A stretch of 64,000 nucleotides of DNA from Paenibacillus tyrphae (lineage in GTDB: Bacteria > Bacillota > Bacilli > Paenibacillales > NBRC-103111). Below are positions 16,374 to 25,422 of the stretch, in pieces. The stretch is taken from NCBI RefSeq assembly GCF_024158745.1, contig NZ_JAMZAW010000001.1:434001-498000 (forward strand), read 5' to 3'. The first letter of the stretch is position 1. Each line of letters opens with the position of its first letter. Made by a program: the position numbers and the translations under genes. Under the pieces are notes generated by a model. That model was not told the origin of the DNA. It was given only the letters and a program-made list of their open reading frames with translations, and did no database searches.

Positions 16374-18098
16374 CTAGTCTTCGATGGTCGACAAGTCGCC
16401 TGTCGGCAAATTAAGCTCCCATGCTTTCAACACGCGGCGCATAATTTTGCCGCTGCGGGTTTTCGGCAGCTTGTCTTTGAATTCGATCTCACGCGGTGCG
16501 GCGTGGGCGGACAAGCCTTCTTTGACGAACTTGGAAATATCCGTTTTCAGCTCTTCGGACGGCGTATAGCCTTCGCGCAGGGCAATGAACGCTTTGATGA
16601 TCTCGCCGCGCATCGGGTCCGGTTTCCCGATAACCCCCGCTTCCGCAACCGCCGGATGTTCTACCAGCTTGCTCTCCACCTCGAACGGACCTACGCGCTC
16701 CCCGGCCGTATTGATGACGTCGTCGACGCGACCCTGGAACCAGAAGTAGCCGTCTTCGTCCATATAGGCGGAATCGCCCGAAATGTACCAGCCCGAAATC
16801 CGGAAATACTCTTCATATTTCGCCGGATTGTTCCAAATTTTGCGCATCATCGACGGCCAAGGCGTCTTGATCGCCAGATTGCCCATGCGGTACGGCGGCA
16901 GCACGTTGCCTGCATCGTCGATGATCGCCGCTTCGACACCTGGAATCGGCTTGCCCATCGAGCCCGGACGGATCGCCATGCTCGGATAGTTACAGATGAG
17001 ATGTCCGCCTGTTTCGGTCATCCACCACGTATCGTGAATGCGTTGATTGTACACCTTCAGTCCCCACCGGACGACTTCCGGGTTCAGCGGTTCGCCTACG
17101 CTGAGCACGTGACGAAGGGAACTCAAATCAAACTGTTTCACTGTATCGTCGCCGGCGCCCATCAGCATGCGGAATGCCGTCGGTGCGCTGTACCATACCG
17201 TGACCTTGTATTTCTCGATCGTGCCGTACCAGTTCTGCGGAGAGAAACGGCCTCCGCGGATGACGTTGGTCGCACCGTTGAGCCATGGCGCAAAAATACC
17301 GTAAGACGTGCCGGTAACCCAGCCCGGGTCCGCCGTACACCAATAAATGTCCTGCTCCTGAAGATCCAGCACGACACGCCCGGTATAGTAATGCTGCAGC
17401 ATGGCGTTATGGACGTGGAATACGCCTTTCGGCTTGCCGGTGGAGCCGGATGTATAGTGAATGATCAATCCGTCTTCGCGGTCCACCCACACGATCTCGA
17501 GCTCTTCGGAAGCGGCGGCCATTTCTTTATAATAATCGACTTGGCCTTCGGATAAAGACAGATCTTCTCCGACCAAGATCACATGCTTCAAATGCGGGAG
17601 GTCTTGAACGGGCACACGCGAAAGCTGCGAAGGCGTCGTAATGATCGCCACGGCCTCGCTGTCCTCCAGACGATCCTTGACGGCCGTCTCCATGAACGCT
17701 TCGAACAACGGACCGACCACGGCTCCGACTTTGATCGTGCCGAACAAGGCAAAGTAAAGCTCCGGCGAGCGCGGCATGAAGATGAAGACCCGGTCGCCCT
17801 TCCCTACGCCAAGCTTGCGCAGAATGTTGCCGAACCGGTTGGATTGGGCTTTCATTTCCTTGAACGTGTACTTTTCGTCTCGACGGTCATCGCTGTAGTA
17901 CAGAGCGATCTTGTCTCCGCGCTGCGAATCGGCATGGCGGTCAATCGCTTCATAAGCGACGTTCACCTTACCGGTTTGGGACCATGTGAATGCTTTCTCG
18001 ATATCCGCCCATTGAAATTGGGCGCGTTCTTCCTCGTAGTTTTTCATGTTGGGCGATGTTGCTACGGGTGCAATGATTTCGACATTCGTATGATCCAT
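16374..18098 (-). CDS. acsA: Acetyl-CoA synthetase (AMP-forming)
   Basis: A 574-residue adenylate-forming enzyme converting acetate, ATP and CoA to acetyl-CoA. Core motifs: IIHYTSGSTGKPKGVFHVH (P-loop-like A3), TWWMTETGGH, YISGDSAYMDEDGYFWFQGR and, near the C-terminus, KTRSGKIMRR whose lysine (about 551) is the residue AcuA acetylates to switch the enzyme off in B. subtilis. The start at 18098 is 8 bases after GGAGG; an ATG two codons earlier overlaps that site. It is divergent from acuA-acuC and has a cre-like site after its promoter, the layout of acsA/acuABC in B. subtilis. Confidence 0.93.
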   Translation of the reverse strand: MDHTNVEIIAPVATSPNMKNYEEERAQFQWADIEKAFTWSQTGKVNVAYEAIDRHADSQRGDKIALYYSDDRRDEKYTFKEMKAQSNRFGNILRKLGVGKGDRVFIFMPRSPELYFALFGTIKVGAVVGPLFEAFMETAVKDRLEDSEAVAIITTPSQLSRVPVQDLPHLKHVILVGEDLSLSEGQVDYYKEMAAASEELEIVWVDREDGLIIHYTSGSTGKPKGVFHVHNAMLQHYYTGRVVLDLQEQDIYWCTADPGWVTGTSYGIFAPWLNGATNVIRGGRFSPQNWYGTIEKYKVTVWYSAPTAFRMLMGAGDDTVKQFDLSSLRHVLSVGEPLNPEVVRWGLKVYNQRIHDTWWMTETGGHLICNYPSMAIRPGSMGKPIPGVEAAIIDDAGNVLPPYRMGNLAIKTPWPSMMRKIWNNPAKYEEYFRISGWYISGDSAYMDEDGYFWFQGRVDDVINTAGERVGPFEVESKLVEHPAVAEAGVIGKPDPMRGEIIKAFIALREGYTPSEELKTDISKFVKEGLSAHAAPREIEFKDKLPKTRSGKIMRRVLKAWELNLPTGDLSTIED

Positions 18099-18137
18099 GA
18101 CCATTTCCTCCCCAAAGCTCTCTTTTTTTCACTTTGA

Positions 18138-18150
18138 TGAAACGCTTTCA
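18138..18150 (-). promoter_or_regulatory. cre-like site downstream of the acsA promoter
   Basis: The minus strand reads TGAAAGCGTTTCA. The first half matches the CcpA site TGWAANCG exactly but the whole is 13 rather than 14 bases. It lies about 15 bases downstream of the acsA -10 box, where CcpA binding would block transcription; acsA is CcpA-repressed in B. subtilis. Confidence 0.45.
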
Positions 18151-18165
18151 TACGCACTAAAACAT

Positions 18166-18174
18166 ATTATACCA
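18166..18174 (-). promoter_or_regulatory. Extended -10 promoter of acsA
   Basis: The minus strand reads TGGTATAAT, a perfect extended -10 element, about 70 bases before the acsA start. Confidence 0.6.
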
Positions 18175-18245
18175 CAACACTTTTTATCCGACTATTTTTT
18201 TGTTATTCTTAAAGTGAAGTTCTGGAAGGGAGTGAATCGCCGCAG

Positions 18246-18878
18246 ATGGAGCATGTTAAATTGTATCATTCCCAAGTTATTCCGTATCAGAACGGCGAAA
18301 TCATTCTGGAGGGCCCCGTGCCGCCCGAGCAGCTCCGCGACTATTCGATGCATCCGGATCTGGATGCGTTCCGAAGGCCCAAAGAGCAGTTCGAGGCGCT
18401 TGTCGAAATTGCCGGGCTGCCGGAGGGACGAATCGTTCTGGCGAGGATTTCGACGCAGATTGTCGGCTACGTCACATTCCATTATCCCGACGAGATGGAA
18501 CGCTGGTCGGAGGGAAATATGGAAGACTTGGTCGAGCTGGGCGCGATCGAGGTGGCGGACGACTATCGGGGGCTTGGCCTTGGTAAGAAGCTGATCCGAC
18601 TGGCCTTCGAGGACGGACAGCTTGAGAATGTCATCACGTTTACGACCGAATATTACTGGCATTGGGACTTGGAAAAAAGCGGGCTTACCGTTTGGCAGTA
18701 CCGGGATATGATGGAGAAGCTGATGAAAAGCGTCGATATGGTCTGGTATGCTACCGACGATCCGGAAATCTGCTCTCATCCGGCCAACTGCCTGATGGTG
18801 CGCATCGGCAAAAACGTGCCGCTGTCTTCCGTGGAGCAATTCGACCGGGTTCGATTCCGGCAGCGGTTTATGTACTGA
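18246..18878 (+). CDS. acuA: AcuA protein acetyltransferase (GNAT family)
   Basis: A 210-residue GNAT acetyltransferase matching AcuA in length and position. The acetyl-CoA-binding motif A is IEVADDYRGLGLGKKLIRLAF near residue 110, and the family blocks HPDLDAFRRPKEQF, RIVLARISTQIVGYVTFHYP and NCLMVRIG are present. In B. subtilis AcuA acetylates the active-site region lysine of AcsA and inactivates it; AcuC reverses this. It is the first gene of a pair with acuC, 16 bases apart, and is divergent from acsA. The start follows GGAAGGGAG. Confidence 0.92.
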   Translation: MEHVKLYHSQVIPYQNGEIILEGPVPPEQLRDYSMHPDLDAFRRPKEQFEALVEIAGLPEGRIVLARISTQIVGYVTFHYPDEMERWSEGNMEDLVELGAIEVADDYRGLGLGKKLIRLAFEDGQLENVITFTTEYYWHWDLEKSGLTVWQYRDMMEKLMKSVDMVWYATDDPEICSHPANCLMVRIGKNVPLSSVEQFDRVRFRQRFMY

Positions 18879-18894
18879 TGGGAGCGCGAATAGC

Positions 18895-20073
18895 ATGAGT
18901 GCAAAAGCTTTGTTTGTTTACGACGAGAATGAAGTCGCCTACAAGTTCAACGACAGTCACCCGTTTAACCAGCAACGACTTGTGCTGACGGTCGACCTGC
19001 TGCGCAAGGCGAAAGCGTTGTCCGGCGACAGCTTGATTCGGCCGATGGCGGCCGACGAAACGCAGCTTTGCGCGGTGCATTCGCAGGAATATGTCAATGC
19101 CGTCAAGGCATTAAGTGCCGACCAGCCGGCAGAAGAGTGGCTGCATCAGGCAGGAAAATACGGGCTGGATACGGAAGATACGCCCTTTTTCCCGGGAATG
19201 CACCAGGCCACATCCTTTCTGGTCGGAGGCTCGATTCGGGCGGTCGATGCCGTGCTCGGCGGAGAAGCCGGGCACGCGCTGCATTTGGGAGGCGGGCTGC
19301 ACCATGCCATGCCGAACAAAGGGGCGGGGTTCTGCGTCTACAACGATGCAGCCGTAGCCATCGCGCATGCCAAGAGAAAGTATGGCGTGCGCGTCCTGTA
19401 CATCGATACCGACGTGCATCACGGCGACGGCGTTCAGTGGAGCTTTTACACCGACCCGGACACCTGTACGTTCTCGATTCATGAAACGGGCAAATATTTG
19501 TTTCCCGGTACGGGAGCGGTAAACGAGCGCGGCGACGGGACGGGCTTCGGAACGACGATCAACGTGCCGATGGAGCCCTTTACCGAGGATGAATCGTGGT
19601 TGGAATGCTTCGAGGACGTGCTTGTCAAGACAGCGGCGCAGTTTAAACCGGATCTTATCGTTTCCCAACACGGCTGTGATGCCCATGCCTACGATCCGCT
19701 GGCTCATATTCACTGCAGCATGGAAATTTACCTGGCGATGCCGCGCATCATCCACCGACTGGCACATGAGCACTGTCATGGCCGGTGGGTCGCGCTTGGC
19801 GGCGGAGGCTACGATATTTGGCGCGTCGTTCCGAGGGCCTGGAGCCTTCTATGGCTGGAAATGAGCGAGCATCCCCTACTCCAGCAGCTGGAGCAGAACC
19901 CGGAGATGGCCCTCCCGGCCGACTGGGTAACGAAGTGGCAGCCGCATTGTGGTGAAGCGCTTCCAACTACGTGGCTGGACGCGGTGCACACCTGGGATCC
20001 GATTCCGAGGCGGCGGGAAATTACCGAGAAAAACCGGCACACCAAAGAAATTGCTTCGCTTTACTTGGCCTAA
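18895..20073 (+). CDS. acuC: AcuC, protein deacetylase of the histone deacetylase family
   Basis: A 392-residue zinc-dependent deacetylase. Diagnostic blocks: LHLGGGLHHAMPNKGAGFCVYNDAAVA (the HH pair near residue 141 and NDAAVA), VLYIDTDVHHGDGVQ with zinc ligands, GTGAVNERGDGTGFG, and ALGGGGYDIWRVVPRAW near 305. In B. subtilis AcuC removes the acetyl group AcuA places on AcsA and so reactivates it. The gene follows acuA directly; acuB, which lies between them in B. subtilis, is absent here. The downstream terminator has been duplicated around a repeat element. Confidence 0.93.
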   Translation: MSAKALFVYDENEVAYKFNDSHPFNQQRLVLTVDLLRKAKALSGDSLIRPMAADETQLCAVHSQEYVNAVKALSADQPAEEWLHQAGKYGLDTEDTPFFPGMHQATSFLVGGSIRAVDAVLGGEAGHALHLGGGLHHAMPNKGAGFCVYNDAAVAIAHAKRKYGVRVLYIDTDVHHGDGVQWSFYTDPDTCTFSIHETGKYLFPGTGAVNERGDGTGFGTTINVPMEPFTEDESWLECFEDVLVKTAAQFKPDLIVSQHGCDAHAYDPLAHIHCSMEIYLAMPRIIHRLAHEHCHGRWVALGGGGYDIWRVVPRAWSLLWLEMSEHPLLQQLEQNPEMALPADWVTKWQPHCGEALPTTWLDAVHTWDPIPRRREITEKNRHTKEIASLYLA

Positions 20074-20146
20074 TCCTTTATTAACAGTGCAGTTTTCGCG
20101 GCATACCTGCCGTACAAGCACCTGGTTCGTTCCATAAAAATGCAAA

Positions 20147-20173
20147 CAGCCCGCGGCCATATTGGCGCGGGCT
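20147..20173. terminator. First copy of the acuC/glyS terminator hairpin
   Basis: A 27-base unit whose arms AGCCCGCG and CGCGGGCT pair around a GC-rich centre. It keeps AAA on its left; on the minus strand that reads into TTTGCATTTTTATGG, a T-rich tail. An identical unit lies at 20448-20474. Confidence 0.75.
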
Positions 20174-20180
20174 CAGAGTG

Positions 20181-20443
20181 TTGAGAAAGTGATTTTTGAC
20201 AAAAATAAAGAAACATACGGAGGTGGGTATCTACTGGAGGAGCGATAGCGTTCGCCTTTGTCTGCGGGAAATAACCGCTACTAAGCGGCTTTCGATAAAA
20301 ATTTCCTGCAGACCCGGGGTCCCCGCAAAGTACTCGGACTGGCTTCTCTGATTCCACTTCACTTTGCGGGGTGGAGCAGCGACCGGAAGTAGATACCCCA
20401 CCCCCTCGTACATCTCTAATACCTCAATAGACCACTTTCTCAA
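20181..20443. repeat. Palindromic repeat element, copy 2, between two terminator hairpins
   Basis: A 263-base element bounded by the 11-base inverted repeat TTGAGAAAGTG (20181-20191) and CACTTTCTCAA (20433-20443). GGTGGGTATCTACT (from 20222) faces AGTAGATACCCCACC. Internal helices: TCTGCGGGAAAT (20261-20272) with ATTTCCTGCAGA (20301-20312), ACCGC/GCGG between them, and CCCCGCAAAGT (20321-20331) with ACTTTGCGGGG (20361-20371). Related to copy 1 in opposite orientation through AGCGACCGGAAG (20378-20389) and CGTTCGCCTTTG (20249-20260). A 70-codon open frame across it looks spurious. Confidence 0.75.
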
Positions 20444-20447
20444 AGCT

Positions 20448-20474
20448 CAGCCCGCGGCCATATTGGCGCGGGCT
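20448..20474. terminator. Second copy of the acuC/glyS terminator hairpin
   Basis: Identical over 27 bases to the unit at 20147-20173, and followed on the plus strand by GTTTCGTGTCTTGG. With the AAA of the first copy this would rebuild one terminator with arms AAACAGCCCGCG and CGCGGGCTGTTT. Confidence 0.75.
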
Positions 20475-20491
20475 GTTTCGTGTCTTGGAGA

Positions 20492-21877
20492 TTAGAACTG
20501 CACTTTCGACTCGATAAACGCTTTGAGCTCGCTGATCGGCATCCGCGTCTGCTCCATCGTATCGCGGTCGCGAACGGTCACTTGACCGTCCTGCTCCGAC
20601 TCGAAATCGTACGTAATGCAGAACGGCGTACCGATCTCGTCATGACGGCGGTAACGCTTGCCGATCGAACCGGCTTCGTCATAATCGACCAGGAAGTGCT
20701 TCGCCAAATCGGCAAATACTTGGTTGGCCCCATCGGACAGCTTCTTCGAGAGCGGGAAAATCGCCGCTTTATAAGGCGCCAGCGCCGGATGCAAATGCAG
20801 TACCGTCCGGCTGTCGTCGCCTTCCAGCTTCTGCTCCTCGAACGCGTCAATCAGGAACGCCAGCGTTACCCGGTCCGCGCCCAGCGACGGCTCGATGCAG
20901 TACGGAATATACCGCTCGTTTGTTTCTTGCTCGATATAATTGAAATCTTCGCCGGAATGGTTCATATGCTGCTTCAAATCGTAATCCGTGCGGTCGGCGA
21001 TACCCCACAGCTCGCCCCAGCCGAACGGGAATTTGTATTCGATGTCTGTCGTCGCATTGGAATAATGGGACAGTTCGTCGTCCGAGTGGTCGCGCAAACG
21101 GATGCTCGCTTCCGTGATGCCAAGGCTCAAGAGCCAGTCGCGGCAGAACGCACGCCAGTACTCGAACCATTGCAGGTCTTCGCCCGGCTTGCAGAAAAAT
21201 TCGAGCTCCATTTGTTCAAACTCGCGCGTACGGAAAGTGAAGTTCCCCGGCGTAATTTCGTTCCGGAAGCTTTTGCCGATTTGGCCGATGCCGAACGGCA
21301 GCTTTTTGCGCATGGTGCGCTGTACGTTCTTGAAGTTGACGAAAATGCCCTGCGCCGTCTCCGGACGCATATAAACGACATTCGCGCTCGATTCGGTCAC
21401 GCCTTGGAACGTTTTGAACATCAGGTTAAACTGGCGAATTTCGGTGTAATCCAATGCTCCGCAGTCCGGGCAAACGATTTTATGCTCGGCGATCAGTTTC
21501 TCCATCTCGGCAAACGACAGGCCGTCGACGATCATCTCGATGCCTTTTTCCGCCAAGGCGTTCTCAATCAATTTGTCCGCGCGGTGACGCACTTTACACT
21601 GCTTGCAGTCGATCATTGGATCATTGAAGTTGCCCACATGACCGGATGCGACCCAAGCTTGAGGGTTCATTAGAATAGCCGCGTCGAGACCGACATTGTA
21701 CGGGGATTCTTGAATGAACTTTTTCCACCAGGCGCGCTTAATGTTATTCTTCAGCTCAACGCCGAGCGGACCGTAGTCCCATGTATTGGCAAGACCGCCA
21801 TAAATTTCGGAGCCCGGGAAAATAAAGCCTCTGTGCTTGGCCAAAGCGACCAATTGTTCCATCGTTACGGATGACAT
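20492..21877 (-). CDS. glyS: Glycyl-tRNA synthetase, single-chain homodimeric type
   Basis: A 461-residue class II synthetase of the eukaryote/archaea-like alpha2 form that is common in Bacillota, unlike the alpha/beta enzyme of many other bacteria. Features: [23 protein letters not shown] at 17-39, the zinc-site-like [12 protein letters not shown] and [10 protein letters not shown] blocks, motif 2 [25 protein letters not shown] and the C-terminal anticodon domain ([28 protein letters not shown]). AAGGAG precedes the ATG. It follows mtnN by 57 bases; no glycine T-box is visible in that gap. Confidence 0.95.
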   Translation of the reverse strand: MSSVTMEQLVALAKHRGFIFPGSEIYGGLANTWDYGPLGVELKNNIKRAWWKKFIQESPYNVGLDAAILMNPQAWVASGHVGNFNDPMIDCKQCKVRHRADKLIENALAEKGIEMIVDGLSFAEMEKLIAEHKIVCPDCGALDYTEIRQFNLMFKTFQGVTESSANVVYMRPETAQGIFVNFKNVQRTMRKKLPFGIGQIGKSFRNEITPGNFTFRTREFEQMELEFFCKPGEDLQWFEYWRAFCRDWLLSLGITEASIRLRDHSDDELSHYSNATTDIEYKFPFGWGELWGIADRTDYDLKQHMNHSGEDFNYIEQETNERYIPYCIEPSLGADRVTLAFLIDAFEEQKLEGDDSRTVLHLHPALAPYKAAIFPLSKKLSDGANQVFADLAKHFLVDYDEAGSIGKRYRRHDEIGTPFCITYDFESEQDGQVTVRDRDTMEQTRMPISELKAFIESKVQF

Positions 21878-21934
21878 CGTTATATTCTCTCCTTCTACTT
21901 CTCTGGTTTGGACCGCTTCCGGTGTCCGTCAAAC

Positions 21935-22636
21935 CTATGACAGACGCTTGATAATCTGATCCACGATGCGGTATGAGTTCTCGGAAGCCTGCACGGTGAA
22001 TTCCGCAAAATTGACGTGTGCCGATCCGTCCGCCTTGTCGGACATGGAACGAATGATGACGAACGGGATACCGTTCATGGAGCAAGCCTGTGCGACCGCC
22101 GCGCCCTCCATCTCGACGCATGCGCCTTCGAGTTCCTTATGCAGCATTTGGACCGTCTCCCGGCTGGCGATAAATTGGTCGCCCGAAAGCACCCGTCCTT
22201 CCTTAACCGCCCCGAACAGCTCACGGCTTGCTCCGGCCGCGGCGCTGCGCAGCCCCGTATCAGCAGCAAAAACCGACGTCGCCGCGTAAGGAATCGTCCC
22301 CCGCGGAAATCCAAGGGCCGTTACATCCATATCGTGCTGAAGGCATTCCGTCGACACCACGATATCGCCGACGTTCAGCGACGGGTCGACCGCCCCTGCC
22401 ACTCCGGTGAAGATGACGGCTTCCACGCCGTATGTATCGATCAAAATCTGCGTCGTTACGGCAGCATTCACTTTGCCTACGCCCGATTTGCACAGAACGA
22501 TGCTTTTACCGTGGAAAACGCCTTCGTAGAACGTAATCCCTGCTTTCGCGGATTCCCGCACCTGCTCCATATGCTCGTGGAACAGCTCAATTTCTTCCTT
22601 CATCGCGCCGATGACGCCTAGTTTACCGTACGTCAA
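21935..22636 (-). CDS. mtnN: 5'-methylthioadenosine/S-adenosylhomocysteine nucleosidase
   Basis: A 233-residue nucleoside hydrolase of the PNP/UDP family that cleaves MTA and SAH to adenine and the thioribosyl product, in methyl-cycle recycling and AI-2 precursor formation. Signatures: GVIGAMKEEIELF at 7-19 with the catalytic Glu, CKSGVGKVNAA, FTGVAGAVDPSLNVGDIVVS, and GACVEMEGAAVAQACSMNGIPFVIIRSMSDKAD with the ribose-binding Glu and the catalytic Asp. Starts at TTG with AAGGGGGAT 8 bases upstream. It lies between ccpA and glyS on the minus strand. Confidence 0.93.
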   Translation of the reverse strand: MTYGKLGVIGAMKEEIELFHEHMEQVRESAKAGITFYEGVFHGKSIVLCKSGVGKVNAAVTTQILIDTYGVEAVIFTGVAGAVDPSLNVGDIVVSTECLQHDMDVTALGFPRGTIPYAATSVFAADTGLRSAAAGASRELFGAVKEGRVLSGDQFIASRETVQMLHKELEGACVEMEGAAVAQACSMNGIPFVIIRSMSDKADGSAHVNFAEFTVQASENSYRIVDQIIKRLS

Positions 22637-22673
22637 CCCAGAATCCCCCTTTTACAAAAGAAAGTGGCTCATA

Positions 22674-23687
22674 TTAGCGATGAGCCACCGAATTTCTATA
22701 AATCACTTCATGCGGCAAAATAACCTGCGACAGCTCCGAAGCATCCTTCGTTTCTTTATTCATCAGCTTGGTCAACAGCCGCATCGCTACGGCACCGATG
22801 TCGTACATCGGCTGAGCAACCGTTGTCAGCAGCGGACGAACCATCGAAGCCATCCGAATGTTGTCCACACTGATGACAGACATATCTTCCGGAACCTTCA
22901 AGCCGTTATCCTGCAGCGTGTGAATCGCTCCGATCGCCATCTCGTCCGTTGCGGCAAAGATCGCCGTAGGACGGTTGTCCAACTCCAGGAAGTACTTCGT
23001 CACTTCAAGACCCGATTCATAGCGGTAGTTCCCGATGCGGACCAGCTCTTCGCGCAGCGGAATGTTCGCGGCTTCGAGCGCTTTCTTGTATCCTTGGTAA
23101 CGGGCAAAACCGTTGGCGGGATCCTGCAAAGTACCGGAAATCATGGCGATATCGCGGTGTCCGTTCTCCAGCAACACGTTCACGGCATCAAACGCCGCCT
23201 TCTCATGGTCGATGTCGACCGAAGGAATCGTCCGCTGTTCATCCGCCGTCGCACACAGCACCACCGGTACAGAAGACGTCTTGAATGCCTGAATGTGTTC
23301 CTCGGTAATCGCCCCGCCCATGAAGAGCAGCCCATCCACTTGCTTCTCCAGCAAGGTGTTAATCACACGGATTTCTTTTTCTTTCTTCTTGTCCGCATTA
23401 GATAAAATAATATTGTAGTGATACATATTCGCGATATCTTCGATGCCGCGCGCAACCTCGGAAAAAATCGAATTGGAAATATCGGGAATGACCACGCCGA
23501 CCGTTGTCGTTTTCTTGCTGGCTAAGCCTCTTGCTACGGCATTCGGACGGTAGCCTAAACGCTCAATCGCCTCAAACACCTTCTTGCGCGTTTGCGGCTT
23601 CACGTTTGGGTTATTGTTGACAACCCTGGAAACGGTTGCCATGGAAACGCCTGCTTCTCTGGCTACATCATAAATTGTCACAGTCAC
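22674..23687 (-). CDS. ccpA: Catabolite control protein A (LacI/GalR family)
   Basis: A 337-residue regulator. The N-terminus ([20 protein letters not shown]) is a LacI-type helix-turn-helix plus hinge helix and closely matches B. subtilis CcpA, as does [22 protein letters not shown]. The periplasmic-binding-like core carries the Ser-phosphorylated-HPr interaction region. With Ser-P-HPr it binds cre sites and controls carbon catabolism; the cre-like site by acsA is a candidate target. I place the start at the GTG at 23687, 7 bases after GGAGAG, which matches the usual N-terminus; in-frame ATGs at 23693 and 23702 sit in or before that site. Confidence 0.92.
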   Translation of the reverse strand: MTVTIYDVAREAGVSMATVSRVVNNNPNVKPQTRKKVFEAIERLGYRPNAVARGLASKKTTTVGVVIPDISNSIFSEVARGIEDIANMYHYNIILSNADKKKEKEIRVINTLLEKQVDGLLFMGGAITEEHIQAFKTSSVPVVLCATADEQRTIPSVDIDHEKAAFDAVNVLLENGHRDIAMISGTLQDPANGFARYQGYKKALEAANIPLREELVRIGNYRYESGLEVTKYFLELDNRPTAIFAATDEMAIGAIHTLQDNGLKVPEDMSVISVDNIRMASMVRPLLTTVAQPMYDIGAVAMRLLTKLMNKETKDASELSQVILPHEVIYRNSVAHR

Positions 23688-23810
23688 GGCCATTCTCTCC
23701 ATTGTTTTAAAAAGTATAATGCGATCATGTCATTTAGCCTTATCATACGACAAAATGCTTGTTTTCGCAACGAATTGGTCATAGTCCTATGAATATAGTA
23801 TCAAAAAGAC

Positions 23811-23843
23811 ACAAAAAAAGCCAACTGCGGAGCAGCGGCTTTC
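23811..23843 (-). terminator. Terminator downstream of the zinc-ribbon-like gene
   Basis: On the minus strand AAAGCCGCTGC pairs with GCAGTTGGCTTT around TCC, followed by seven T. Confidence 0.85.
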
Positions 23844-24261
23844 AAAAATCGTGTACCGTGACCGAATGCTTGGCGATTTGCGACAGTCTTTTGCGGACGT
23901 CGTCAATCCATCCTCCGTCGTCGAGCGACTGGGCCAACAGCAGCAGATCAAGCAGTTCGTTGATTCTTTCTTGGATTATTGTCTCTACAGGGTCGGCTGC
24001 CCTTTTTTTCTCCGTTACTTTGACCATCAAATGGGCGATTTCGCATACATCGTCAAATTGAAGCGCCTGTTTCTCCGGCTCGCTGCCGAGCTTGCCGATG
24101 AGTCCGGTCAATTCCGGCTTCACTTCGGCAAACACCTCGCTGCGGTTGCAGGTGTCGCACGAGAAAATCGGAACGTTCCCGATCTCGACTTTGTTCTGGT
24201 AAATGACGGTACGAAGACGAATGCTCATAGCCTTTCCACACTTGCACGGCTTATGCAACAA
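23842..24261 (-). CDS. Uncharacterised protein with a CxC...CxxC zinc-ribbon-like N-terminus
   Basis: A 139-residue protein. Residues 6-39 contain CKCG and, after about 25 residues, CDTC, a spacing compatible with one metal site. The rest is acidic and helical (ERINELLDLLLLAQSLDDGGWIDDVRKRL) with no recognised catalytic motif. The arrangement recalls YgiT-type zinc fingers but I cannot assign a family. It starts at TTG, 6 bases after AAAGGAG; a second TTG follows directly. Stand-alone gene between ccpA and the VanZ-like gene, with its own terminator. Confidence 0.6.
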   Translation of the reverse strand: MLHKPCKCGKAMSIRLRTVIYQNKVEIGNVPIFSCDTCNRSEVFAEVKPELTGLIGKLGSEPEKQALQFDDVCEIAHLMVKVTEKKRAADPVETIIQERINELLDLLLLAQSLDDGGWIDDVRKRLSQIAKHSVTVHDF

Positions 24262-24427
24262 CTACCACTCCTTTTGGCAGCAACGCCAAACCTTTCTCAA
24301 ACGATCGGAATCCGTTGATTCCGACGGTCCCGACAAACGAGCCACCGTCGTCTATGACGGCACATTCGTCCATCCTGCTTATGTACAAATATTCTACCTT
24401 CGCGAACAAACTCCTGCCGCCGCGAGG

Positions 24428-24838
24428 CTAGTAATATTTAGCACACAGGCGCTCGTAAGCGCGCCGGACAAAAGGCAGCGACAGCGCAAGCATCGCCAGA
24501 GTGGCTCCAATCCCATCGTTTCGTATGTCCATTATATCCGGCGTGCGCCCGGGTACGAACGATTGGTGATATTCGTCCGTCAACCCATAAAGCACACACA
24601 GCAGCACGACCGTGAACTTCGCCAGGAAGGTCAGCCGCTTCGGACGAAGTGCCCATAAATAAGTCCACGCCAATATAAAGTAAGAAACGAAATGACCCCA
24701 ATCGAACCCTTCCATCGCAGGAATAATCAGTCGGATTTCATCCAGCCATCCCCCAAGATCGTCGCCGGTCCGCGAGGACAAATAAAAAATAACTGCCATC
24801 CACAGGACGGAAGGCAGCCACCTGACGATCATGTTCAT
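24428..24838 (-). CDS. VanZ-like membrane protein
   Basis: A 136-residue protein with four hydrophobic segments. The VanZ-family pattern is clear: an N-terminal helix ending FYLSSRTGDDLG, then DWGHFVSYFILAW, and LYGLTDEYHQSFVPGRTPDIMDIRNDGIGA near residue 84-113. VanZ of enterococci gives low-level teicoplanin resistance, but most homologues have no known role. Its ATG overlaps the TGA of the DJ-1/PfpI gene (ATGA), so the two are translated as a unit. Confidence 0.85.
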   Translation of the reverse strand: MNMIVRWLPSVLWMAVIFYLSSRTGDDLGGWLDEIRLIIPAMEGFDWGHFVSYFILAWTYLWALRPKRLTFLAKFTVVLLCVLYGLTDEYHQSFVPGRTPDIMDIRNDGIGATLAMLALSLPFVRRAYERLCAKYY

Positions 24839-25377
24839 CCTTTATGCTCCTCGGCATATTGCGCCAAACGGTCGACGAACGCTTTGGTAAACGCCGGAAG
24901 ATCCGGAGGTCTGCGTCCGGACACAATGTGCCGGTCGACCACTACTTCTTGATCGACCCAAATTGCGCCCGCATTTTCAAGATCGTCCTTGATGCCCGGT
25001 GTGGAAGTCATCGTGTAGCCCTGGCATATTTTCGCCGAAACGAGCACCCAGCCGGCATGACAAATGTGCGCGATCGGTTTTTCCGCTTCGTGAAATTCTC
25101 GGGTCAGCCGCAGCACCGAAGCATAGCGGCGCAGTTTGTCCGGCGCCCAGCCTCCCGGCACGTAAAGCCCGATATAGTCTTCAGACTTCACTTCGTCCAA
25201 GGCATATTCGGTCGTCAGAGGAACGCCATATTTTCCGTGGTAGACGGTACCCACCTTAGGGCCGGCCAGATGTACCTCAAGCCCGGACTCCCGCAGCCGC
25301 AGCACCGGGTACCACATCTCCAGATCTTCAAACTCTTCGTCGACAAACGCAAGCACTTTATGTCCCGCAAGATTCAT
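24835..25377 (-). CDS. DJ-1/PfpI family protein
   Basis: A 180-residue class I glutamine amidotransferase-like protein. The nucleophile elbow is AHICHAGWVL with Cys106 followed by His107, and the conserved acid lies in FVDEEFEDLEM at 11-21. Relatives include PfpI peptidase-like, YraA-type stress proteins and deglycase candidates; the activity here cannot be decided. The start at 25377 stands 6 bases after GGGGGAG; the longer frame to 25392 covers that site. It overlaps the VanZ-like gene downstream. Confidence 0.85.
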   Translation of the reverse strand: MNLAGHKVLAFVDEEFEDLEMWYPVLRLRESGLEVHLAGPKVGTVYHGKYGVPLTTEYALDEVKSEDYIGLYVPGGWAPDKLRRYASVLRLTREFHEAEKPIAHICHAGWVLVSAKICQGYTMTSTPGIKDDLENAGAIWVDQEVVVDRHIVSGRRPPDLPAFTKAFVDRLAQYAEEHKG

Positions 25378-25422
25378 CCTATTCTCCCCCAACTATGGCT
25401 AGTATCATAAAGTCAACAACGC

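Noticed and set aside
20231..20443. A 70-codon frame within repeat copy 2
   Set aside because: It follows the palindromic DNA element and its sequence arises from the inverted repeats; such frames are often annotated as hypothetical proteins without support.
20480..21673. A 397-codon plus-strand frame opposite glyS
   Set aside because: Fully antisense to glycyl-tRNA synthetase, with no ribosome site and no recognisable domain.
21878..21934. Glycine T-box ahead of glyS
   Set aside because: The gap to mtnN is only 57 bases and lacks the GGTGG-type T-box core.
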